A DNA stretch of 64,000 nt from Lineus longissimus (lineage: Eukaryota > Nemertea > Pilidiophora > Heteronemertea > Lineidae): NCBI RefSeq assembly GCF_910592395.1, contig NC_088309.1, positions 25,298,599 through 25,362,598 of the forward strand, written 5' to 3'. Below the pieces are notes generated by a model that saw only the letters and a list, made by a program, of their open reading frames with translations, was not told the DNA's origin and ran no database searches. Both the position numbers and the translations under genes were made by a program. This document shows, in pieces, positions 61,001-64,000 of the stretch. Position 1 is the first letter of the stretch. Each line of letters begins with the position of its first letter.

Positions 61001-64000
61001 GTGACCTTAACCGCTCTCTTGGCTGTGCAGATGGTGGCCGCTTTCATCGGGTATATCACGGCGATGGCTCGGTCTATACTCATTTCGGCGAGGAACAAAC
61101 CCGAGCAGACGGCAAAGCCATCCGCGCCGTACCACATGATACTGAATGAGAAGGATTTTAAATATTCAATAATCTGATTGATTCAATAATCTGACTGAAT
61201 TATTTAGATAAAAAAAGTTAATGAGGGGCAGATGATTCTATAAGGCTTTTTTTCAGTCCCAGAGGCACTGAAAGTCATAGGTTTCTAAATTCTATAGAAC
61301 TAATGCTTTAACACGTCACCATGAAGGACAATTTTCCAGTGGGTACAATTAAGACTGCTACATCGGTTGTCACTTCAACGGCTCTTCAATACTAGTACCC
61401 CCCCCCCCCCAACAGTAGGGGGCACTTTAACTTCTAAACGTCTAAAACTAACGATTGATGTACATATAAATACCTCAGGAACGCAAAATTACTCTCCAAT
61501 CCCGGACCAAGACCATGAGAAATCAGCAACTTCCACAAAACCTCCGAGAATATCAACACGCACGTGTCAACAATGGCCAACCCGGCCATATAGACACATG
61601 TACTTATATGGCGGTTGTCCTTTTTCATCGTGATCATCAGCGACATCATGTTGCCTGGGATGCCAAATCCAATGCCGACGAAAGTCCACCACTTGTAAAG
61701 CATAACCGTGACATGTTCGAGAAGAGCTACAAAAGGTGACACCGTTGTCTCGTCAGCTGCTGTACCAAGGGCCTCCAAACTGACATTCATCATCGCCTAC
61801 TTCCCTCTCTTGCTCATTCATATGCAATTGTGGTCGTGTTTCAAGAGAATAGAAATTAAGTGTAGCGATATGGAAAATCAGAACTGGTTGAACATAGTAT
61901 ATAATATTCGTGATCGTGTCATATCTCGGGAATTCAATAGAACTATCCGCTCCGTTCTTCGTGTTCTCCTGGACTATAAGTTGGTTTGGGCAGTAAATGG
62001 GCCTCGGGATGTTTGATTGATGATGGATTATTACTGGAAAGAAGTGGTGGCTTCCTATTTCAGCTGCATTGATTTCATCTCAATATCATGAGGAGTACGC
62101 AGGATCATAATTTCACCCCATCGTCTAGTTTGACGTGTACGTTTTAACGACGTAATTATTTATGTGATGCCTCGGGGTTTGTTTATGATGATACTGCAGG
62201 CGAGTTGCGCATCTCATGCATTCCCCAGGGCACCTACATTTGTGTGCTGCGTGCTTCCTGTATAACAGTGTAATTCTGAACATTATCTGATGAAAATTTG
62301 TTTTATCTAAACCTGTCTTCATGTAGCGTTATTTTGACTTTTGCACAATGAGTATCAGAAAACATCCCTGGTATTATGCACTGACAGTAAAACTTTTGAA
62401 AACAGTGTTCAGTGTTGTAACACTATGATTTGGTGGTCTTCAAAAGTGTTGTTACAATTGTCAATAGCAAACTAAAAGTATTAACGTTGATTCTACTTTT
62501 AAAACCACCAATCCTGTATTTCAGGGTTGGCACGTAGAAGGAAGGGCAATCCCTGTTCCAGAGGGCATTTGCGAGTCCGAGCTGGTTCGCTTCTCTCCCT
62601 ACCTGGCTAGGACCATCGCGGTTATTCAGCTCAGCCCAAATATTCGCCTGAATTGTATTGGAGGAGAAGAAGGCAAGAAATATATCAAGTGGCTGGACGA
62701 GGTAAAATGTTCACCAAGTAAAAAATTAACTAAACTTAGAATGATATGATACAGTATTGATAGAAAGATCCTTGATACCCGCAAATTTAAAAGTACCCCA
62801 ATTTGTCATGTGTGTCAAAACTACCCGGTAACAATTCTTCTACGGGCGTATATGTCTCCAAAACGATTCCGTCCATGTGCGATCCTCCTTATCATCTGTC
62901 CGATCTTTTCGCGGTCAGCACTCGAAAACTGAACGACTGCGTGTCACTCTGTCAAAAAATGGCATTGAAGTCTGCGGGTCAACAAAATATGGTCATCAAT
63001 GTCGATGACATCACGAGAAAGAATTTTCACTATTTCTCATGATGATACCTCCATTATTTACTTTCAGAACTGTGATGAACAGGGTGCGACTTACAAGAGT
63101 TCCTTCCAAGCTTTGAGGCGGTATGCTGCGAAAACAACGCATGGAAAACTCTCTGGAAGCTTAGCAAGGTATGTCTATCATTTTTCGCGTTATTTTTGCC
63201 CGCTTCGGTCGTGTCCTGGGTTGCCGTCATTGCTGTTTTTCGGTCGTGAGATGAAGAATAAGTCGCCAGGTCGACACCAGACTAGCTTCCTTTGACAGGA
63301 TTGTCAGCCATTCTAATTTGATTCCATGAGCCTCAACAAGAATTTGTGACATACGTTTCTGTCATATTTCACTATAGGTGTCTTACCACCACGGGGAATG
63401 TGTTCTGGCTCTGTGAGGACCATCAGAAGAGCCCGCACATTACCCGCATGAGTGAAACTGCTGCTCAGCACTCCAACAAGGCCGACAATGCCAGCCTTGA
63501 TTGTCATATGCTAGACCATCTTCAACCATTGAAGGAGTGGGAGGAACAGGCAAAATTGGTGAAAGCAAAGCGTAAGGAGGGTTTCTTCTTTCCCAAATGC
63601 GGATTGTGAATTTCTGTGATGTAGTCATTTTGAAACGTAACATACATGTATGATTTTTCTCTCATTGGTTAGCTTCAAGGGCTTGACACATGTGTCATTA
63701 CACAATATAATGGCATGTGATTTATAATATTTAGCCTCGGATATCCGGTCAGCAAACTGGGAACTAAAATGTGTTGACAGAACTGATCTGGTTCTGGTTG
63801 TTCGGGAAATATCTGGCTATGTTGATGCTTGATTTTTCTGGCCAAATAACCAAAAACCCAATAAATGTCAATAATGTGCCATTTTAACTTCGTTCTCCTT
63901 CATATTTCAGCATCTGTTGCCCTTGTTAGTAGTCCCACCGCACCAGTGCAAAGCAGAGCTACCCCAACACCGAAGTCGCGGACATCCCTGATGAAAAGCA
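39094..64000 (+). CDS. Giant LRR-ROC-COR-TIR (ROCO) protein, partial at 3' end
   Basis: One continuous spliced frame of 48 exons with compatible phases, at least 3,247 residues, running off the window. Start ATG 39094 has A at -3 and G at +4. Order by residue: disordered head 1-325, LRRs 326-492, degenerate ROC 493-658, COR-like 658-1079, Cys-rich 1080-1170, unclassified 1171-1709, LRR 1710-2160, intact ROC 2161-2304, COR 2305-2624, TIR-1 to about 2768, TIR-2 about 2806-2950, tail beyond. ROCO proteins are intracellular GTPase scaffolds (LRRK2, MFHAS1, bacterial Roco); TIR fusion suggests immune or death signalling, here by inference. No kinase domain is seen so far. All introns are GT-AG except one GC-AG (53364-53621). 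I cannot exclude that it is two genes, but no stop or start supports a break. Confidence 0.85.
40339..41503 (+). CDS. ROCO exons 2-4: first LRR block
   Basis: Exons 40339-40554, 40921-41109 and 41408-41503, all phase 1, residues 326-492. Leucine-rich repeats of the cysteine-containing type: LVKLNFAGLDQLTD, HLTDAGVRWLCKISPVLQDI, LIGCSKVTSASLSLLLEK and FIDMSCTAVSTLPLSFG, then VDLRLDGCPM. These are unlike the plant-SDS22-like repeats of the second LRR block, so the two blocks are not simple copies. LRRs in ROCO proteins usually precede the ROC GTPase and bind ligands, as here. Confidence 0.75.
41668..42567 (+). CDS. ROCO exons 5-7: degenerate first ROC domain
   Basis: Exons 41668-41876, 42154-42285 and 42413-42567 (phases 0, 0, 2), residues 493-658. 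Alignment by eye with the second ROC: YKVVILKSGKMEF sits where KLMLVGLGGAGKTS should be; GVTIGKFKLNVYDI where GIDIHSWTV...WDFAGQ should be; and EYVVPVLVGLHTGK where HAPILVVGSHLD should be. The P-loop glycines and Lys-Ser/Thr, the DxxGQ motif and the final Asp are lost. It should not bind GTP and may serve as a dimerisation or scaffold fold. Homology to ROC is inferred from position and these three anchors. Confidence 0.6.
42936..45953 (+). CDS. ROCO exons 8-14: first COR-like domain
   Basis: Exons 42936-43059, 43353-43601, 43953-44159, 44426-44560, 44907-45114, 45282-45427 and 45758-45953; residues 658-1079. COR anchors: a helical winged region around FLKDARSYVNSAFSWMM, then SLLYFPEVDRCPLITNPEWL, the counterpart of the COR sheet LGTVQHFDNEF...VVINPQWIVDV in the second module. 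Later WKYGFLIRQGVVDVLVGLES matches WKRGSLLNKNGHTALV, and VVIPCPTC matches KVPCPDC. So the whole ROC-COR unit was duplicated, with this copy more diverged. Confidence 0.65.
46068..46407 (+). CDS. ROCO exons 15-16: cysteine-rich segment
   Basis: A 42-nt micro-exon (46068-46109) and 46178-46407, residues 1080-1170. Cysteines are clustered as CAMCQGC, HCGCEE and CPSCGICQRC, twelve or more in about 60 residues, in CxxC spacing typical of zinc-binding knuckles. No standard RING or B-box order is evident. Since the protein is presumably cytosolic, zinc coordination is more likely than disulphides. Family not recognised. Confidence 0.6.
46671..50804 (+). CDS. ROCO exons 17-26: unclassified central region
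   Basis: Exons 46671-46933, 47186-47438, 47587-47721, 47975-48119, 48439-48549, 48967-49050, 49203-49435, 49837-49984, 50193-50318 and 50686-50804; residues 1171-1709. I recognise no domain. It begins with a beta-rich piece (WKEYKIKDIDKFSKSNVAVA, VAISVPE), has a basic patch KRKKKK in exon 22, and ends in a helical piece (FVEWVRSAVEERL, EMLGIHLLNMKGITLPEEQ). The acceptor of exon 23 (49203) has a weak pyrimidine tract and is the least certain splice, although phase and frame agree on both sides. MITE copies lie in introns 20 and 24. Confidence 0.6.
48161..48329 (-). mobile_element. 169-bp MITE, family CGGTGTAA, copy 2
   Basis: It lies in intron 20 of the ROCO gene in minus orientation. Ends: CGTGTAACGTTTT on the left and AAAACGTTACACCG on the right, a near-perfect inverted repeat of about 13 bp. 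Read on minus it matches copy 1 through TTGTTTGGGGAATGCT, TTTGACAA, CCTCTCTAGC and AACAACC. It is non-coding. Confidence 0.75.
49991..50150 (+). mobile_element. MITE, family CGGTGTAA, copy 3
   Basis: It lies in intron 24 of the ROCO gene, starting only 6 bases after the exon 24 boundary (donor GTATGT). The 5' end CGGTGTAACGTTTTTGAG is intact; internal words TGTTTCCCC, GGAATGCTGAATGG and TCACTAGCTGTATATGGAAACGCT match copy 1. The 3' inverted end is lost, so the right boundary is approximate. Confidence 0.65.
50914..52862 (+). CDS. ROCO exons 27-29: second LRR block and P-loop
   Basis: Exons 50914-51789 (the longest after exon 1), 52010-52346 and 52697-52862; residues 1710-2168. Typical LRRs of the SDS22/ROCO type: FKVERCNIKELPSNIS, SLKLNGSKITELPSGLTQL, ELDISHLNLSSLPEVVTKL, ELSMAGSCLSQLPKSFSNL, HLDLSYQGIVSVPEDISRL and LLLSDNPYLTSVPG. 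Between repeats, exon 28 carries DADDNLTLDPTE, which resembles a calcium-binding EF-hand loop but is incomplete. The block ends KLMLVGLGGAGKT (P-loop residues 2161-2168); the intron splits the P-loop just before its final Ser. Confidence 0.85.
52495..52550 (+). mobile_element. Pogo/Tigger-like transposon end in intron 28
   Basis: CAGTAGAACCTCCCTTAGCG then GACAACTCTCCCAGGCGGACACCTCTAC-like repeats. A CAGTAGAACCTC start is typical of the terminal repeats of pogo/Tigger elements. Only one end is visible. Confidence 0.45.
53195..53858 (+). CDS. ROCO exons 30-31: intact second ROC GTPase
   Basis: Exons 53195-53363 and 53622-53858; residues 2169-2304, completing the P-loop started in exon 29 (GLGGAGKTS). 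Switch II motif WDFAGQ at 2212-2217 followed by VYYNTHQFFLSNRAIYLLLW, the classic ROC sequence, then HAPILVVGSHLD with the base-recognition Asp at 2273. All catalytic and guanine-binding elements of a ROC domain are present, so GTP binding is expected. The two exons are joined through a GC-AG intron with donor CAGGCAAGG. Confidence 0.9.
54087..56156 (+). CDS. ROCO exons 32-36: second COR domain
   Basis: Exons 54087-54278, 54515-54661, 54928-55092, 55276-55469 and 55894-56156; residues 2305-2624. COR hallmarks: PEVWFNFEKAVISER, FLHDLGTVQHFDNEFLKDQ, VVINPQWIVDVMASVV, FDLTFPLAEREMNIVPCLLP, FRFEYLP-like YRFEYLPVGLFNRGQVRLYE and WKRGSLLNKNGHTALVTQR, then FKGVVYDYKVPCPDC. COR mediates dimerisation of ROCO proteins and regulates ROC GTPase activity. 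The C-terminal CPDC plus LQCSKNFHVL could bind zinc. Confidence 0.88.
56456..57168 (+). CDS. ROCO exons 37-38: first TIR domain, catalytic Glu absent
   Basis: Exons 56456-56651 and 56934-57168; residues 2625-2768. TIR box 1 is VDIFISCCQAD; the BB-loop region DAGYTCWF; then ERILALRDAKVFVAMISNNY and CCILFKFARVVLKKPLVLVTVG. In enzymatic TIRs (SARM1, plant TIRs) the Glu lies three residues after a Cys in SxxCxxE; here the equivalent is CCIL, so Leu replaces Glu. It may be a scaffold TIR. TIR domains act in immune signalling or NAD cleavage. Confidence 0.75.
57332..59447 (+). CDS. ROCO exons 39-42: second TIR domain with Glu kept
   Basis: Exons 57332-57498, 58150-58252, 58401-58583 and 59277-59447; residues 2769-2976. 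TIR box 1 is TCFFSYCWKNSKRAADM; BB-loop YLEENGVKSSIDIDRAREGG; then LRDANIMVACVSDEYADSINCQMEFRFA, which keeps the Glu of the SxxCxxE-type motif, and LPIVLAVVG. NADase or related activity is therefore possible but not shown. The stretch after the fold (KLLELVTKQTEKKLGNSQRK) is basic and helical. Confidence 0.8.
59799..64000 (+). CDS. ROCO exons 43-48: C-terminal region, cut by window edge
   Basis: Exons 59799-59928, 60142-60263, 62525-62701, 63068-63168, 63378-63571 and 63911 onwards; residues 2977-3247 and beyond. No recognised fold. Notable pieces: RILVIDFADPEEEERQ, a FWLCEDH motif in exon 47 (CLTTTGNVFWLCEDHQKSP), and a Ser/Thr/Pro-rich start of exon 48 (ALVSSPTAPVQSRATPTPKS). Exon 44 has a good acceptor and donor but an unremarkable peptide, so it is less certain. 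A kinase or further domain could follow outside the window. Confidence 0.65.
60454..61793 (-). CDS. Rhodopsin-like GPCR nested antisense in a ROCO intron
   Basis: Two minus-strand exons, 61793-61474 and 61141-60454 (phase 2, GT-AG), 335 residues, true ATG start. Seven hydrophobic segments can be placed: WWTFVGIGFGIPGNMMSLMI (TM1), STCVYMAGLAIVDTCVLIF (TM2), FAVCSGLFLAEMSIDRAIAV (TM3), VKVTVTTCVLEMTFHIQTFF (TM4), LLCLGTILPFSTIVISNLII (TM5), LTAMLLMTSFAYLLCSCPKR (TM6) and TEIWTINFAVNFYIYFLGG (TM7). TM3 ends DRA in place of DRY, and TM7 has NFAVNFYIY in place of NPxxY. The C-terminal KLCCFRSSK offers palmitoylation cysteines. It fits peptide-receptor-like (FMRFamide-type) orphan receptors; the ligand is unknown. 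Confidence 0.85.
61397..61410. repeat. Poly-C run
   Basis: About 14 consecutive C residues in the GPCR intron, in the middle of ROCO intron 44. Prone to sequencing error and slippage; no coding effect. Confidence 0.9.

Noticed and set aside
1-64000. CRISPR arrays, operons, ribosome-binding sites or prophage
   Set aside because: The window is eukaryotic, with spliced genes; no spaced direct-repeat array or bacterial gene organisation is present.

Overview
The window is eukaryotic: short coding exons are separated by GT-AG introns, there are AATAAA polyadenylation signals, and long stretches are non-coding and AT-rich with decayed transposons. The protein families (rolling stone, rhodopsin-type GPCR, BH3 protein, ROCO protein with TIR domains, LamG-PAN lectin) point to an animal. 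Frequent TACATGTA and TAGGCCTA words and the ROCO-TIR architecture suggest a marine invertebrate, perhaps an echinoderm, hemichordate, lancelet or lophotrochozoan; I cannot fix the phylum from the sequence alone.

Layout. 1-14.2 kb is mostly non-coding, with hairpins, a pogo/Tigger-like transposon end, one doubtful exon near 10.2 kb, and two fragments related to the next gene. At 14.37-14.72 kb (minus) is a small intronless-looking gene for a likely BH3-only apoptosis protein, with a TATA-like box, E-boxes and a CCAAT box upstream. 15.1-22.1 kb is non-coding apart from a SINE-like tRNA-related sequence. From 22.2 to about 32.8 kb (minus) lies a tandem array of four units encoding secreted proteins with a signal peptide, a LamG-like (concanavalin A-fold) domain and a C-terminal PAN-like domain. 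Units A, B and C have intact three-exon reading frames. Unit D carries a 1-bp frameshift and a very different central segment. 32.9-35.1 kb holds a LINE 3' end and a 165-bp MITE with perfect 25-bp terminal repeats. 35.17-37.42 kb (plus) is a complete four-exon rolling stone-family membrane protein gene.

From 39.1 kb to the right edge (plus) runs one very large gene. I traced 48 exons with compatible phases and no internal stop, giving at least 3,247 residues, and it continues beyond the window. Order of parts: acidic, Q-rich disordered N-terminus; LRRs; a degenerate ROC with no P-loop; a diverged COR; a cysteine-rich segment; about 540 residues I cannot classify; a second LRR block; an intact ROC with P-loop, DFAGQ and GSHLD motifs; COR; a TIR lacking the usual glutamate; a TIR that keeps it; and an unclassified tail. 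A two-exon rhodopsin-like GPCR gene lies antisense inside its largest traced intron (60.26-62.52 kb).

How the genes may relate: the BH3 protein, the secreted lectin array and the ROCO-TIR protein all belong to families used in cell death or innate immunity, but their proximity may be chance. The strongest candidate for something new is the giant ROCO-TIR protein, where a degenerate copy is paired with an apparently competent copy for both the GTPase and the TIR domain.
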